DNA of 64,000 nt from Pseudoselenomonas ruminantium (GCF_900142515.1 NZ_FRBC01000002.1:1-64000), one strand, 5' to 3'; positions 18,796-28,922 are shown, counted from the first letter of the stretch. Made by a program: numbers and translations. Notes: generated from the letters alone by a model not told the origin.

Positions 18796-20874
18796 TTATT
18801 CGCCTTTGTTTTTAGCAATAACCTTTTCGGCTATATTTTTAGGAACTTCATCATAGTAAGCTACTTCCATGCTGTAGTTCCCTCGGCCCTGAGTTTTGGA
18901 ACGAAGGTCCGTGGAGTAACCGAACATTTCGGAAAGGGGCACGAACCCGTTGATTACCTGAGCACCGTTGCGTGCTTCCATACCATCGATACGGCCGCGA
19001 CGGGAGTTCAGGTCGCCGATGACATCGCCCATGTATTCTTCAGGAACGGTGACTTCGACTTTAACGTACGGTTCAAGGAGAACCGGGTTGGCTTTCTCTG
19101 CGCCGCTCTTGAATGCCATGGAACCGGCAACCTTGAACGCTGCTTCAGAGGAGTCAACTTCGTGGAACGAACCATCGTAAACGATAGCTTTGATGTCCAC
19201 CATCGGATAACCGGCAACAACACCAGTTTCCATAGCCTGCTTGACGCCGGCTTCAATCGGGTTGATGAATTCCTTCGGAATTGCACCACCGACAACTTTA
19301 TTTTCAAAGCTGAAGCCTTCACCCGGTTCCTGCGGAATGAGTTCGAGCCAGCAATGACCATACTGACCGTGACCACCGGACTGACGAACGAACTTACCTT
19401 CGGACTTGACAGTCTTGCGGATCGTTTCACGATAAGCAACCTGCGGTTCGCCAACCTTGCAGTCCACTTTGAATTCGCGGAGCATACGGTCAACGATGAT
19501 CTGGAGGTGAAGCTCACCCATGCCGGAGATGATGCACTGACCAGTTTCCTGATCGGTACGCACACGGAAAGTCGGATCTTCTTCAGCCAGTTTCTGGAGA
19601 GCTACGCCCATCTTTTCCTGGTCGTTCTTCGTAGCCGGTTCAACAGCAACGGAGATAACGGGATCCGGGAATTCCATGGATTCAAGGATGATGGGATGTG
19701 CTTCGTCGCACAGCGTATCACCAGTCGTGGTGTCTTTGAGACCAACAGCAGCAGCGATGTCACCGCTGTAAACCTTTTCGATTTCCTTACGGTTGTTAGC
19801 GTGCATCTGCAGGATACGGCCGATACGCTCTTTCTTGCCCTTCGTGGAGTTGAACACGTAGGAACCAGCATCGAGCACACCGGAGTAAACGCGGAAGAAT
19901 GCCAGCTTACCGACATAGGGGTCGGTCATGATCTTGAAGGCCAGAGCGGAGAACGGCTCACTGTCGCTGGACGGACGATGGTCTTCTTCACCGGAATCCG
20001 GGTTGATGCCCTTGATAGGCGGAATATCTACCGGAGCCGGCATATAATCAACGATGGCATCGAGCAGGGGCTGAACGCCCTTGTTGCGATAGGAAGTACC
20101 GCAGGTTACCGGAACGAGCTTGCACTCAACGGTGCCCTTACGGATGACTTTCTTGATCTCTTCTTCAGAGATTTCTTCGCCACCGAGGTATTTCTCCATG
20201 AACTCGTCATCGAGTTCGGAAAGAGCTTCGAGCAGCTTTTCGCGATACTCTTCAGCTTTTTCCTTCATGTCATCAGGAATAGCAACTTCGTCAGCAACTT
20301 TGCCGAGGTCGTCTTCATAAACGATGGCTTCGTTCTTGACGAGGTCGATGATGCCTTCGAAGGTATCTTCAGCACCGATCGGCAGCTGGATAGCTACAGC
20401 GTTGGCCTGGAGACGTTCATGCATCATGTTGATAACATTGTAGAAATCTGCGCCCGTGATGTCCATCTTGTTGACATAAGCCATACGAGGAACATTGTAA
20501 CGCTCAGCCTGACGCCATACGGTCTCAGTCTGGGGCTCAACGCCGCCGCGGGCAGTCAGGACTGCTACGGTACCATCGAGCACGCGCAGGGAACGTTCAA
20601 CTTCTACCGTGAAGTCCACGTGACCCGGAGTATCAATGATGTTGATACGATGGTCTTTCCAGTGGCAGGTCGTTGCAGCAGACGTAATCGTGATGCCGCG
20701 TTCCTGCTCCTGAACCATCCAGTCCATGGTAGCAGCACCATCATGAACCTCACCGATCTTGTGGTTTACACCCGTGTAGAAGAGGATACGCTCAGTAGTA
20801 GTCGTCTTACCGGCATCGATGTGTGCCATGATACCGATATTACGAGTTTTTTCAAGGGAATACTCTCTTGCCAC
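18796..20874 (-). CDS. fusA: Elongation factor G
   Basis: 692 residues. The P-loop [28 protein letters not shown] and NKMD identify the GTPase. The five-domain EF-G layout is present, with [13 protein letters not shown] at the start of domain IV and the domain V ending. It drives tRNA-mRNA translocation and ribosome recycling. It lies between rpsG and tuf. Confidence 0.99.
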   Translation of the reverse strand: MAREYSLEKTRNIGIMAHIDAGKTTTTERILFYTGVNHKIGEVHDGAATMDWMVQEQERGITITSAATTCHWKDHRINIIDTPGHVDFTVEVERSLRVLDGTVAVLTARGGVEPQTETVWRQAERYNVPRMAYVNKMDITGADFYNVINMMHERLQANAVAIQLPIGAEDTFEGIIDLVKNEAIVYEDDLGKVADEVAIPDDMKEKAEEYREKLLEALSELDDEFMEKYLGGEEISEEEIKKVIRKGTVECKLVPVTCGTSYRNKGVQPLLDAIVDYMPAPVDIPPIKGINPDSGEEDHRPSSDSEPFSALAFKIMTDPYVGKLAFFRVYSGVLDAGSYVFNSTKGKKERIGRILQMHANNRKEIEKVYSGDIAAAVGLKDTTTGDTLCDEAHPIILESMEFPDPVISVAVEPATKNDQEKMGVALQKLAEEDPTFRVRTDQETGQCIISGMGELHLQIIVDRMLREFKVDCKVGEPQVAYRETIRKTVKSEGKFVRQSGGHGQYGHCWLELIPQEPGEGFSFENKVVGGAIPKEFINPIEAGVKQAMETGVVAGYPMVDIKAIVYDGSFHEVDSSEAAFKVAGSMAFKSGAEKANPVLLEPYVKVEVTVPEEYMGDVIGDLNSRRGRIDGMEARNGAQVINGFVPLSEMFGYSTDLRSKTQGRGNYSMEVAYYDEVPKNIAEKVIAKNKGE

Positions 20875-20908
20875 TTTTAATATCGCTCCTTATAAATCAG
20901 AGAAAAGA

Positions 20909-21391
<483 letters not shown>

Positions 21392-21420
21392 TTATCATAG
21401 TCTTCATTTACGAAGCTGTA

Positions 21421-21798
21421 TTATTTCTTCTTAGCGCGTTTCGCACCATACTTGGAGCGGCCCTGAGCACGATCCTGCACGCCGGCAGTATCGAGAGAAC
21501 CACGGATGATGTGGTAACGAACACCTGGCAGGTCCTTTACACGACCGCCGCGGATCAGAACAACACTATGCTCCTGAAGATTATGACCAATGCCCGGGAT
21601 ATATGCGGTAACTTCGATGCTATTCGTCAGACGAACACGAGCTACCTTACGCAGTGCCGAGTTCGGCTTTTTCGGCGTAGACGTGTAAACACGAGTGCAA
21701 ACGCCGCGTTTCTGCGGGCAATTCTTAAGTGCTGGTGCTTTGGACTTTTCCTGCATGCTCTTTCTGCTCTTACGAACTAACTGATTGATAGTAGGCAT
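21421..21798 (-). CDS. rpsL: 30S ribosomal protein S12
   Basis: 125 residues from [15 protein letters not shown]. The decoding-centre segments [14 protein letters not shown] and [13 protein letters not shown] carry the wild-type lysines linked to streptomycin sensitivity. I start at ATG 21798, because the in-frame codons further upstream cover the ribosome site GAAGGAGGTG. It lies 41 bases before rpsG. Confidence 0.97.
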   Translation of the reverse strand: MPTINQLVRKSRKSMQEKSKAPALKNCPQKRGVCTRVYTSTPKKPNSALRKVARVRLTNSIEVTAYIPGIGHNLQEHSVVLIRGGRVKDLPGVRYHIIRGSLDTAGVQDRAQGRSKYGAKRAKKK

Positions 21799-21828
21799 AC
21801 ATGCACCTCCTTCCTTCATATTGAGAAT

Positions 21829-21869
21829 TTATTATTTATTAAAACCCCGAAGCAAAGCTCCAAGGTTTT
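21829..21869 (-). terminator. Hairpin between the L7Ae-like gene and rpsL, possible attenuator
   Basis: On the minus strand AAAACCTTGGAGC pairs with GCTTCGGGGTTTT (partly through G-U pairs) around a TTT loop, followed by AATAAATAATAAATT. It lies just past the L7Ae-like stop and before the rpsL ribosome site. Confidence 0.5.
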
Positions 21870-21881
21870 TAACAAATAGAC

Positions 21882-22130
21882 TTACTGACCGATAACCGCC
21901 GCTGCCGCCGCGCCCACTTCAATGCCACAAGCTGTCCCCAGCTCCTGCATCGTGGCTGCCTTATCGACCGGCACCTGCTGTTCTTCACAGAGGGCCATCA
22001 GCGGATCCGTTACCCTTGCCTCAGCATCTTCAGCGATGAACACCGCCTGGGCATTTCCTCGCTTGACAGCTTTGGCAACCTGTTTGATACCAATCACCCG
22101 ATTGGCATTTTTCAGTGCTTCCAGTGTCAT
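21882..22130 (-). CDS. L7Ae/L30e-family ribosomal-associated protein (YbxF-like)
   Basis: 82 residues, an L7Ae-type kink-turn RNA-binding fold: GIKQVAKAVKRGNAQAVFIA, then EDAEARVTDPLMALCEEQQVP. The ATG at 22130 has AGGGGAG eight bases upstream; an earlier GTG overlaps that site. In many Firmicutes this gene sits between rpoC and rpsL. Here it is still next to rpsL but separated from rpoC by a 7.5-kb block. It is the first gene after a good promoter, so it probably leads the str transcript. Confidence 0.88.
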   Translation of the reverse strand: MTLEALKNANRVIGIKQVAKAVKRGNAQAVFIAEDAEARVTDPLMALCEEQQVPVDKAATMQELGTACGIEVGAAAAAVIGQ

Positions 22131-22183
22131 TGTTTTCACTCCCCTGTATCACTAAATCATGCGCTCGCATCAGGCACTTCTAT

Positions 22184-22212
22184 ATATTAGCACCCGCCAA
22201 AATCCCTGTCAA
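22184..22212 (-). promoter_or_regulatory. Promoter of the L7Ae-like/str operon
   Basis: TTGACA (22212-22207), a 17-base spacer and TAATAT (22189-22184) on the minus strand, about 55 bases before the L7Ae-like start. Confidence 0.75.
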
Positions 22213-22307
22213 TACTTATTTTTCAAAGTTTTACGTGTACACGCTACCTTGCGTGTCAAAAATGAAAAATTTTTATGAACTGCCATGATAACCATAAAAA
22301 ACAAACA

Positions 22308-22342
22308 TAAAAAGACGCCGTAGTTGGATAAACTACGACGCC
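22308..22342 (-). terminator. Probable terminator of the M20/DcuC/porin/hydrolase operon
   Basis: GTAGTT / AACTAC forms the upper stem, with an imperfect GC-rich lower stem (22314-22342), followed on the minus strand by TTTTT. It lies 18 bases past the hydrolase stop. The mismatches make it a moderate call. Confidence 0.5.
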
Positions 22343-22359
22343 TTTGCGCTTGAAAGATG

Positions 22360-23265
22360 TCAACGTGCCATTTCCTCGATAAGCGGCACAGCACCAACTG
22401 CCATGCCTACACCGTCATGGCCCACCCCCGGCACGGTAACCAGCTGCCAGTTGAAGGCTGTCCCCAGACGTTTGGCCTCCTTCTGCGCTTCCGCATAGAA
22501 CTTCTTGCCGCGTTCCAGACGGTTCATGCCCTGAGCATCGGCCTCCGGCGTCTTGCGCAGCACCTTGGAGCGAACGGTATCCTTTTCCCCCAACAGGATG
22601 GTCACAGGCATCTGGAATGCCGCCTGCAATTCTTTGTCCGTGACGGGCAATTCCCGGAGTCCATAGGGAAAGACATCCTCCTGATTGGGCATCGTGTACC
22701 AGCCGGAGTTGGCGGCGATGATACGGTCAGCCGCCGTCCTGCCGTTCAGCAGGACATAGCGGTGGATGATCTGAGCCCCTGCCGAATGGGCAAAGATGAT
22801 GGTTCTGCTCTTTTTGGCCCCCACACTTTTCTTCGCAGCATTGATGACACGGTCAATGGCTGGGAACACCCACGCATTGCGAGGCTGCACTTTGCCTCCC
22901 TTGTCGTCGCTGTCCGTGACATTGCCGGTATTATAGTAGCGTACCCCCGGATACTTGCTCTCGGTGAATTCCGGACAGACCACAAGGAAATCATGTTTCT
23001 CGGCATAGTCCTTCCAGCCCTCGCAATATTCCTGCGCATTGCGCTTCAGGCCATGAAAGACGACCACGATGGGACGCCCGTCCTGCCAGGCCGCTGGACG
23101 ATAGTAATAGGCCTGCAGTGGGGTCTCGTTCACACCGGTCTGTTCCGTCAGGGTAAAGCTGCCCGAACCAACGGCCAGTTGCTGTGCCGAGCTGCTCACC
23201 GGTAGCCAGAACAAGATTGCCAACAACATCAGCCCAATGCCCCAAGGGGTAAGTGTCTTTTTCAT
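22360..23265 (-). CDS. Exported alpha/beta-hydrolase (PHB-depolymerase/esterase-like)
   Basis: 301 residues with a signal peptide (MKKTLTPWGIGLMLLAILFW, cleavage after SSAQ-type residues about 28). It contains VVFHGLKRN (oxyanion HG), the nucleophile elbow AHSAGAQ, and GVGHDGVGM as the catalytic His region, so it is a serine hydrolase with the usual triad order. The substrate is unknown. It is the last gene of a four-gene operon behind a porin (40-base gap), suggesting that it processes a substrate in the periplasm before or during uptake. Confidence 0.8.
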   Translation of the reverse strand: MKKTLTPWGIGLMLLAILFWLPVSSSAQQLAVGSGSFTLTEQTGVNETPLQAYYYRPAAWQDGRPIVVVFHGLKRNAQEYCEGWKDYAEKHDFLVVCPEFTESKYPGVRYYNTGNVTDSDDKGGKVQPRNAWVFPAIDRVINAAKKSVGAKKSRTIIFAHSAGAQIIHRYVLLNGRTAADRIIAANSGWYTMPNQEDVFPYGLRELPVTDKELQAAFQMPVTILLGEKDTVRSKVLRKTPEADAQGMNRLERGKKFYAEAQKEAKRLGTAFNWQLVTVPGVGHDGVGMAVGAVPLIEEMAR

Positions 23266-23305
23266 CGTCTATTCCTCCCATTCGTAATCACGATGTCCAT
23301 CCGTG

Positions 23306-24520
23306 TCAGAACTGAGCCGCTACCTGAAAACGATAGTAGTCGCTCTGCTTATCGCCGGTACTCTTTTGCTTCATATTGAATTCGGCCAGAAAGTCTGCCC
23401 TTACATTCTTGAGCAGGGTATAGTTGAGCTCTACGCCCAGTCCGCGGTTATCATTGCAGGGAATATTCACACTCTTGGTCAGGGCACTGGCCACATTGTA
23501 TTTGTCTACATTTATGTAATAGAAGGAAAGTCCATAGCTATGCGGCTTCTTGAAATTAGCGCCCTTATAGGTCAGCACTGCCACCTTGCCCTCCGGGTTA
23601 TCCTTTACCGCCGAGTTGCGGCTATAGTCAGCGGCCAGCGTGAAATTCTTCCCCAGTTTCTGCTTGAAACCCAGACCAGCCACAGTGTAATCGAGTGGGC
23701 TGTATTTTGCACGGATTTCATGGATATACCATGCTTGCACAGCCGTCTTCCCCGATGGCTGCCAGCCCAGTTTGAAGAAATAGTTCTTTTCTAGTTTATT
23801 CGCCGTCGTCCCCAAGGGGTCTGTGCCCTGCACTTCGGTCACATTGTCCTTGGCCCGCACGCGGACGCGGTCAGCAGTATGTGCCTTGGCTCCGCCCCAG
23901 TCACCAAAACCTGCTGCCAGGCTGAACTCTCTGTATCCCGCCTTTACCTCAAGGCCATCATACATGCCCAGACTGCCCTTGGAAGCCCAATAACCCGTCG
24001 TGCCGAAATCATGGCCGAAACGGCCTACTTTCAGGTAATGGTCGCCGCCCGCCAGCTTATCAAACTGCACATAGGCATTGTCGATCTTGTTGACGGTGTC
24101 CTTACTCTCATTGGTGGTCAGGCGATCGCTACCATCCCAATAGGTATAAGAACCGCTGTCACCCATGGTATTCTCATTCATCAGGATATCCCGCACCCGC
24201 AGGGTGGCATTAGGTCCAAACTTCTTTTCCAGATTCAGCCGCAGACGTTCCGTAAAATGATATTCGTCATCACCGCCGCTGCGTACAGCCCGCACCCGGA
24301 TATCGCCGTACAGCTTCCAATCATCATTTTGGGCGCCTATTTTCTTATTTGCCCCGGCATCAGCTTTTTTCTGCTGCTCAAAGCGCTGCTCCAATACGGC
24401 CAGCCTTGCTTTGAGCTCATCGATCTCCTGCTGGCTCACATTGGCTTCCGCCGCCATAGCTCCGCCACTCATGCCCAGAAGGATCACGCCCAGGGTAATT
24501 CCTGCTATTCCTGCCTTCAT
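23306..24520 (-). CDS. Outer-membrane porin
   Basis: 404 residues with a signal peptide ending AMAAEA (about residue 24). A short coiled coil follows (SQQEIDELKARLAVLEQRFE), then alternating beta strands to a C-terminal Phe (FQVAAQF), as in beta-barrel porins. It lacks the S-layer homology domain of the OmpM porins common in Negativicutes. It shows that the organism has an outer membrane. The gene lies between the DcuC-type carrier (35 bases) and the exported hydrolase (40 bases), so it probably provides outer-membrane access for the operon's substrate. Confidence 0.82.
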   Translation of the reverse strand: MKAGIAGITLGVILLGMSGGAMAAEANVSQQEIDELKARLAVLEQRFEQQKKADAGANKKIGAQNDDWKLYGDIRVRAVRSGGDDEYHFTERLRLNLEKKFGPNATLRVRDILMNENTMGDSGSYTYWDGSDRLTTNESKDTVNKIDNAYVQFDKLAGGDHYLKVGRFGHDFGTTGYWASKGSLGMYDGLEVKAGYREFSLAAGFGDWGGAKAHTADRVRVRAKDNVTEVQGTDPLGTTANKLEKNYFFKLGWQPSGKTAVQAWYIHEIRAKYSPLDYTVAGLGFKQKLGKNFTLAADYSRNSAVKDNPEGKVAVLTYKGANFKKPHSYGLSFYYINVDKYNVASALTKSVNIPCNDNRGLGVELNYTLLKNVRADFLAEFNMKQKSTGDKQSDYYRFQVAAQF

Positions 24521-24555
24521 CTCTATCTCTCCTCATCCAAGACAAGCGGTTAATG

Positions 24556-25908
24556 TCATAGTATATTGGCTGCCGTAAAGGATACCAGCAAAGCCACTAA
24601 CATGGGAATAGCCGTGCGCTTCACGATATCCACCGGGGATACATTCGCCACACCAGCAACGGCGATAACAGCAGCCGTAATCGGGGAAGCACTGCGGGCA
24701 ATGCTCGAAGCCATCTGCATAGGGGTGATCATGGCTGCAGGCAGCATGCCCAGCTTGGTCGCAATATCAGGAACCAGCGCACCGAAGGAATAGAAGGGCG
24801 CATTGCCCGACCCCATGATCACGGCCGCCGTAGCCACGATCAAGGTCATTACGAGGGAAATCCCCAAAGCGCCAAAGCCGGACCCCTGCGCCCCTTGGAT
24901 GATCTGGTCGATAGCCCCGATCTTGGTCAGGCCATAGGCGAAAGTTTCACCGGCAACAATCAGCGTGACTACCGTGGCAAAAGTCTTGCCCATGCCGTCA
25001 AAAACCACCTGCAAACTGCCGAAGACTTCTCCCACTTTGCGTGTCCGTATCAACTCAAACAGCATGGCAACAGCAATACTAATGACCATAGCCGTAACTA
25101 CAGGCATCTTGATGGACTCAATGGCCAGCTTGCTGAAGACCAGCACGAGAGCAATGGGAACCAGCGGCAGAAGGGCATAGATTGCCGGAGGAAGCGATGC
25201 AGTATCCTCCGCTGCCAGGTCCATCTGCACCGCTTCGGTGCCCTCACGGCGGTCAAACCAGCGCTGCACAAGGAAATGGGCAGCCGCAATCGCCACAATG
25301 GTGACCATGGCAATGGGTATCTGTTCACCCACGAAATAATCTACCACGTCCAGCCCAGCGGTCTTAGCGGCAAATACCGCAGTTCCCGAAGCCGGCCCCA
25401 AATCGAGGCAGGGAGTCGTGGCAATCACGGCAGCCGCCGACAGACGGCTTACTCCCAGACTCACGAGCACGGGGTACATAGTAGCCATCAGCAATACACA
25501 CAAACCAGCGGCACTGGGAATGACGATATTCAACAGCTGCCCCACCACATAGCTCATAGCCAGCAGCAAGTAAGGGGATTTCACGAGGCTCAACGGCCGC
25601 GCCGTCAGATGCACCAGCACCCTGCTGGCACCGATATGCTCCATGTATTTGGCAAAGCCTGCCACCGCCATGATCAGCAAGCCGATTCCCGCTGCCCGCG
25701 TGCTCATGGTGTTTTCGATGAACTTGAAGATATCGAACCAGACAAAACCAGTGGATTTTTTTGCTTCGAGCAGGGGATACCCCATCAGCACGGCAATGAT
25801 CATCAGCACAATACCGCCAGCAAAGAGTACGGTCTGCGCCTTCATCTTATGTAAAATCATATACGCTACAATCACTGTAACGATCAGGGCGATAAGTAAC
25901 GCCAGCAT
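24556..25908 (-). CDS. dcuC: DcuC-family anaerobic C4-dicarboxylate-type carrier
   Basis: 450 residues, about a dozen membrane helices. Family-like segments include VVGQLLNIVIPSAAGLCVLL and ATTPCLDLGPASGTAVFAAK. DcuC proteins exchange or export fumarate/succinate in anaerobes; related members may carry other anions or short peptides. Its position between an M20 amidohydrolase and a porin suggests uptake of a substrate hydrolysed inside the cell, so the true substrate may differ from succinate. Confidence 0.8.
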   Translation of the reverse strand: MLALLIALIVTVIVAYMILHKMKAQTVLFAGGIVLMIIAVLMGYPLLEAKKSTGFVWFDIFKFIENTMSTRAAGIGLLIMAVAGFAKYMEHIGASRVLVHLTARPLSLVKSPYLLLAMSYVVGQLLNIVIPSAAGLCVLLMATMYPVLVSLGVSRLSAAAVIATTPCLDLGPASGTAVFAAKTAGLDVVDYFVGEQIPIAMVTIVAIAAAHFLVQRWFDRREGTEAVQMDLAAEDTASLPPAIYALLPLVPIALVLVFSKLAIESIKMPVVTAMVISIAVAMLFELIRTRKVGEVFGSLQVVFDGMGKTFATVVTLIVAGETFAYGLTKIGAIDQIIQGAQGSGFGALGISLVMTLIVATAAVIMGSGNAPFYSFGALVPDIATKLGMLPAAMITPMQMASSIARSASPITAAVIAVAGVANVSPVDIVKRTAIPMLVALLVSFTAANIL

Positions 25909-25939
25909 TTCCGTTTCCTCCCAATCAATACACAGGTTT

Positions 25940-27073
25940 TTAATGTGTCACAACATATTTCAGGATACGGCACAAAAGCTCATAACGGGGCAAAACCGAG
26001 GATATCTCCAGATACTCTCCGGCACTATGCGCCTTGCCGCCCACGGGGCCAAGGCCATCGATAACCGGAATGCCCGCCGCCGCCGCAAAGCTGCCATCCG
26101 AGCCGCCCCCACTGGCCATCCATGAAAAATCCACACCGATTTCCCGGCCAATCCTGTCTATGGCTTCGCAGAGCTGACAGGTAGCAGCTGTGGGCAGCAT
26201 GGGCGGTCTTGTGATGCCGCCCTCCACGCTGGCTCTTGTCCCTTTGACATGGGGCGAACGCCCATAATCCTGCAACAATTTTTCAATGCGTTCAATCTCA
26301 CAGTCTTCATAGTAACGTACATCGATTTCCGCATCGGCTTCACCAGGCACGGCACTGATGGACGTCCCGCCGGAAACCCTGCCCACATTGACTGTGGTCT
26401 CCCGAGCCAGATCCGTAGCTCCCTGCAGGGCCAGCACCCAATGGGCCAGTTCCTCGATAGCATTGCAGCCATGCGTGTAATCAATCCCCGCGTGGGCGCT
26501 TACACCATCGACATGCAGCTTATAGCGCGCAATGCCCTTGCGCTTGTTGACCAGATTGCCATTGGCCCGGCCAGCTTCCAGAACCAGTACATAACGGCTC
26601 TTTTTCGCCAGCGCCACAGAATGCTGCTTCGAGTAGCGGGAACTGATCCCCTCATGGTCACTGTTCAGGAACACACAGACATCATGCCCTTCCAATGCCC
26701 CTTCCCTTTGCAAGCGCTGCAAGGCATAGAAGCCACTCAAAAGCCCTGCCTTGCAGTCGATGACTCCAGGGCCAAAGGCCCGCTCCCCTTCTACGCGGAA
26801 CGGACGTTTGGCGGCTGTACCCACGGGAAATACCGTGTCCATATGAGCCAATATCAACACATCATAGTGTTTCGCAGGGTGATTGACGATTTCCAGACAC
26901 GGAGCTATCTCTGCATGGAAATCATGTGCCGTTACCTGCCAGCCCATATGCTCATATTTTTCCCGGAAGAAAGCGGCTATACGCCCAGCCCCTTCCGGTT
27001 CACTGGATACGCTGTCTATATTTACCAAATACTCCAACTCTTTCAAGTATTCGGTTACTTTAAGATCCTCCAT
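25940..27073 (-). CDS. M20-family metallopeptidase (carboxypeptidase G2-like)
   Basis: 377 residues. Zinc-site motifs are LAHMDTVFP (His, Asp), GVIDCKAG (bridging Asp) and the C-terminal GKAHSAGEY (His). The lid-domain dimer interface is VSAHAGIDY. The family removes a glutamate, amino acid or acyl group from an amide. One oddity: the usual DEE(x)G box reads NSDHEGISS, so the position of the general-base Glu seems to be His. It is the first gene of an operon with a carrier, porin and hydrolase, divergent from a LysR regulator. Confidence 0.85.
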   Translation of the reverse strand: MEDLKVTEYLKELEYLVNIDSVSSEPEGAGRIAAFFREKYEHMGWQVTAHDFHAEIAPCLEIVNHPAKHYDVLILAHMDTVFPVGTAAKRPFRVEGERAFGPGVIDCKAGLLSGFYALQRLQREGALEGHDVCVFLNSDHEGISSRYSKQHSVALAKKSRYVLVLEAGRANGNLVNKRKGIARYKLHVDGVSAHAGIDYTHGCNAIEELAHWVLALQGATDLARETTVNVGRVSGGTSISAVPGEADAEIDVRYYEDCEIERIEKLLQDYGRSPHVKGTRASVEGGITRPPMLPTAATCQLCEAIDRIGREIGVDFSWMASGGGSDGSFAAAAGIPVIDGLGPVGGKAHSAGEYLEISSVLPRYELLCRILKYVVTH

Positions 27074-27118
27074 AACACACCTGCCTTTTCCTTGTTTCGC
27101 TGCCGCCGCAGCCTGAAT

Positions 27119-27132
27119 ACAAACATGTTTGT
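27119..27132. promoter_or_regulatory. 14-bp palindrome in the M20 operon leader, possible operator
   Basis: ACAAACATGTTTGT is perfectly self-complementary and lies between the presumed -10 box and the M20 start. It may bind a regulator. It does not match the usual T-N11-A core of a LysR site well. Confidence 0.35.
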
Positions 27133-27139
27133 TGTAATT

Positions 27140-27168
27140 ATCATAGCATTTTGTCCTGCAAAAGTATA
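27140..27168 (-). promoter_or_regulatory. Weak promoter of the M20 operon
   Basis: TATGAT (27145-27140) with TG(C) just upstream is a good extended -10, but the matching -35 region (TATACT) is poor, as expected for an activator-dependent promoter. Two direct GTTATT repeats 11 bp apart (27176-27181 and 27187-27192) lie just upstream, where an activator could bind. Confidence 0.45.
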
Positions 27169-27203
27169 ATTCGCAGTTATTCTAATGTTATTAGCAAAAC
27201 GAA

Positions 27204-27232
27204 TTGAACATAGTTAAAATAAATGCTATGAT
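27204..27232 (+). promoter_or_regulatory. Promoter of the LysR-type gene
   Basis: TTGAAC (27204-27209), 17 bases, TATGAT (27227-27232); the ATG is about 35 bases downstream, with GAGGG as ribosome site. The promoter faces away from the M20 operon and shares its intergenic region. Confidence 0.65.
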
Positions 27233-27267
27233 AAATAACACAATCCATTGATGATGAGGGAATACTT

Positions 27268-28170
27268 ATGTTATTGAAACAAATCCAATACTTCATGGCT
27301 GTGGCTGACTGCCGCCACTTCACCAAGGCGGCTGAACAGCTATTCGTTTCCCAATCCGCCCTATCCCAGCAGATCACCAAGCTGGAAAGCGATCTGGGCG
27401 TGAAGTTGATCAACCGTGTCTCCCATCCCATTGCCCTAACCGCTGCCGGACAGGATTTCGCCCGCTATGCAGCCAATGTACTGGATGCTCTCGATACACT
27501 GGAGAAAAAGATGCAGGCTTACCAGCCATTGGATAACAGCACGCTGCGCATCGGCATGATCACAGGGCTCGGGCGTATCCCTTTAGCCGAGATACTGTCG
27601 AACTTCAATACCGTCCATAATGAAATAAAGCTTTCCCTTGTCAATCATCTGAGCAAGGAACTCTGCAAGCTGCTCAACGAAGATGTGCTGGATCTGGCTA
27701 TCTTTGCTGCTCCCTATGATATCGATCAGTATAACTTTGATATCCTGACGCTCGAACACGAACCATTCGTGGCCATCCTGCCCGAAAACCACCCATTGGC
27801 CAATCAGGATAGTTTCTCGCTGGCAGAGGCTGCCCATGAAAAATTCATCTTCCCCACTGGGGAAAATGTTTCCTATGATTTATTTACAGAAAGTTGCAAA
27901 GAATGCGGCTTCACCCCACAGATTGCCAGCACCTGCAACCACTCCCACCGTCGCATCGACCTCGTGCGAGCCGGCGTCGGCCTCTCCCTGATATCCGAGA
28001 GCAGCCTGTCCTCCTATCCTCACAGAGATGGCATCCGGATATTGCCACTGACAGCCCCCATCTATAAACATATCGTGATCGCACGGCAAAAAAAGAACGT
28101 ATATGCCTCCGCTTTGGAATCCTTTTGGCAATACGTCCAGAAATATGCCGAACCCGGCAATGCTTTATGA
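27268..28170 (+). CDS. LysR-family transcriptional regulator
   Basis: 300 residues. The N-terminal winged helix-turn-helix is clear: QIQYFMAVADCRHFTKAAEQ, then SQSALSQQITKLESDLGVKL. The periplasmic-binding-like effector domain occupies residues about 90-295. It is transcribed divergently from the M20-DcuC-porin-hydrolase operon, and is therefore its probable regulator. The inducer is unknown but presumably relates to the substrate of that operon. Confidence 0.93.
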   Translation: MLLKQIQYFMAVADCRHFTKAAEQLFVSQSALSQQITKLESDLGVKLINRVSHPIALTAAGQDFARYAANVLDALDTLEKKMQAYQPLDNSTLRIGMITGLGRIPLAEILSNFNTVHNEIKLSLVNHLSKELCKLLNEDVLDLAIFAAPYDIDQYNFDILTLEHEPFVAILPENHPLANQDSFSLAEAAHEKFIFPTGENVSYDLFTESCKECGFTPQIASTCNHSHRRIDLVRAGVGLSLISESSLSSYPHRDGIRILPLTAPIYKHIVIARQKKNVYASALESFWQYVQKYAEPGNAL

Positions 28171-28245
28171 TGCTTTATCCCATTGATAATCCTGCTCCAA
28201 TACGCTAAAATGGAACAATCATCATGCAAAGGAGCCTCTGAATCA

Positions 28246-28854
28246 ATGACCGACATGGAAAACGAATGGGATAAACTGCTGCATATCAAGACCACGGGAA
28301 GGGACGATACCATCTCCGACCTGGTCCGTTATCCCTATGAGCCAACCGATTACAGTGTCCTCGAGCAACTGGCCGGCAGCGGCTATATCAATAAGAGCAA
28401 TACCGTGGTAGACTATGGCTGCGGCAAAGGCCGGGTCAGTTTCTTCCTGAGCAGCCAGACAAAATGTCACACCATCGGTATCGAATACAATCCCCGCCTT
28501 TACCAACGGGCCTGCAGCAATCAGGAAACGGCCCCCCGCGGCAATCGCGTCACACTGCTTGAAACCGATGCCACGGATTTTGTTGTCCCCGAAAAAGTTG
28601 ACCGCTGTTTCTTTTTCAATCCCTTTTCCGTGGAAATCCTGCGCACCGTGTTGGAGAACCTGCAAAAATCCTGTCAGGCATCCCCGCGGGAAATCCTGCT
28701 GATCTTCTACTACCCCTCCCCCTCTTACACGGAATACCTCGCTTCTGTTTCCCATCTGACACTGATCGATACCATCGACTGCCGCCCCAAAGGAAAATAC
28801 AAGGACAAACGGGAAAAACTGATGATATTCCGGCTCGATGCCACCACCAACTGA
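28246..28854 (+). CDS. SAM-dependent methyltransferase, class I
   Basis: About 202 residues from ATG 28246, which has AAAGGAG upstream; an earlier in-frame start would add 21 poorly supported residues. Motif I is VVDYGCGKGRVSFFL, followed by an acidic residue ending strand 2 (GIEYNP) and the motif IV region (CFFFNPFS). The NPF replacing NPP(Y) suggests a small-molecule or protein substrate rather than DNA adenine. It ends at a strong bidirectional terminator. It follows the LysR gene on the same strand, with no clear functional link. Confidence 0.78.
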   Translation: MTDMENEWDKLLHIKTTGRDDTISDLVRYPYEPTDYSVLEQLAGSGYINKSNTVVDYGCGKGRVSFFLSSQTKCHTIGIEYNPRLYQRACSNQETAPRGNRVTLLETDATDFVVPEKVDRCFFFNPFSVEILRTVLENLQKSCQASPREILLIFYYPSPSYTEYLASVSHLTLIDTIDCRPKGKYKDKREKLMIFRLDATTN

Positions 28855-28866
28855 CATATGCAATAA

Positions 28867-28907
28867 TGCCCCGTGACTGGCAATGATATCCTGCCAGTCA
28901 CGGGGCA
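28867..28907. terminator. Bidirectional terminator between convergent genes
   Basis: A perfect 16-bp stem, TGCCCCGTGACTGGCA (28867-28882) with its complement at 28892-28907, lies between the methyltransferase (plus) and the Mrp gene (minus). Confidence 0.85.
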
Positions 28908-28922
28908 TCTTAACATAGCGAT

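Noticed and set aside
18781-20880. Long plus-strand open frame opposite fusA
   Set aside because: It is a shadow of the highly biased fusA codons: no ribosome site, no recognisable domain, and the minus strand encodes EF-G without gaps. The same applies to the long plus-strand frames opposite rpoB and rpoC.
27176-27192. Classical T-N11-A LysR binding site
   Set aside because: Only direct GTTATT repeats are seen; no clear inverted T-N11-A core, so I do not call a LysR box.
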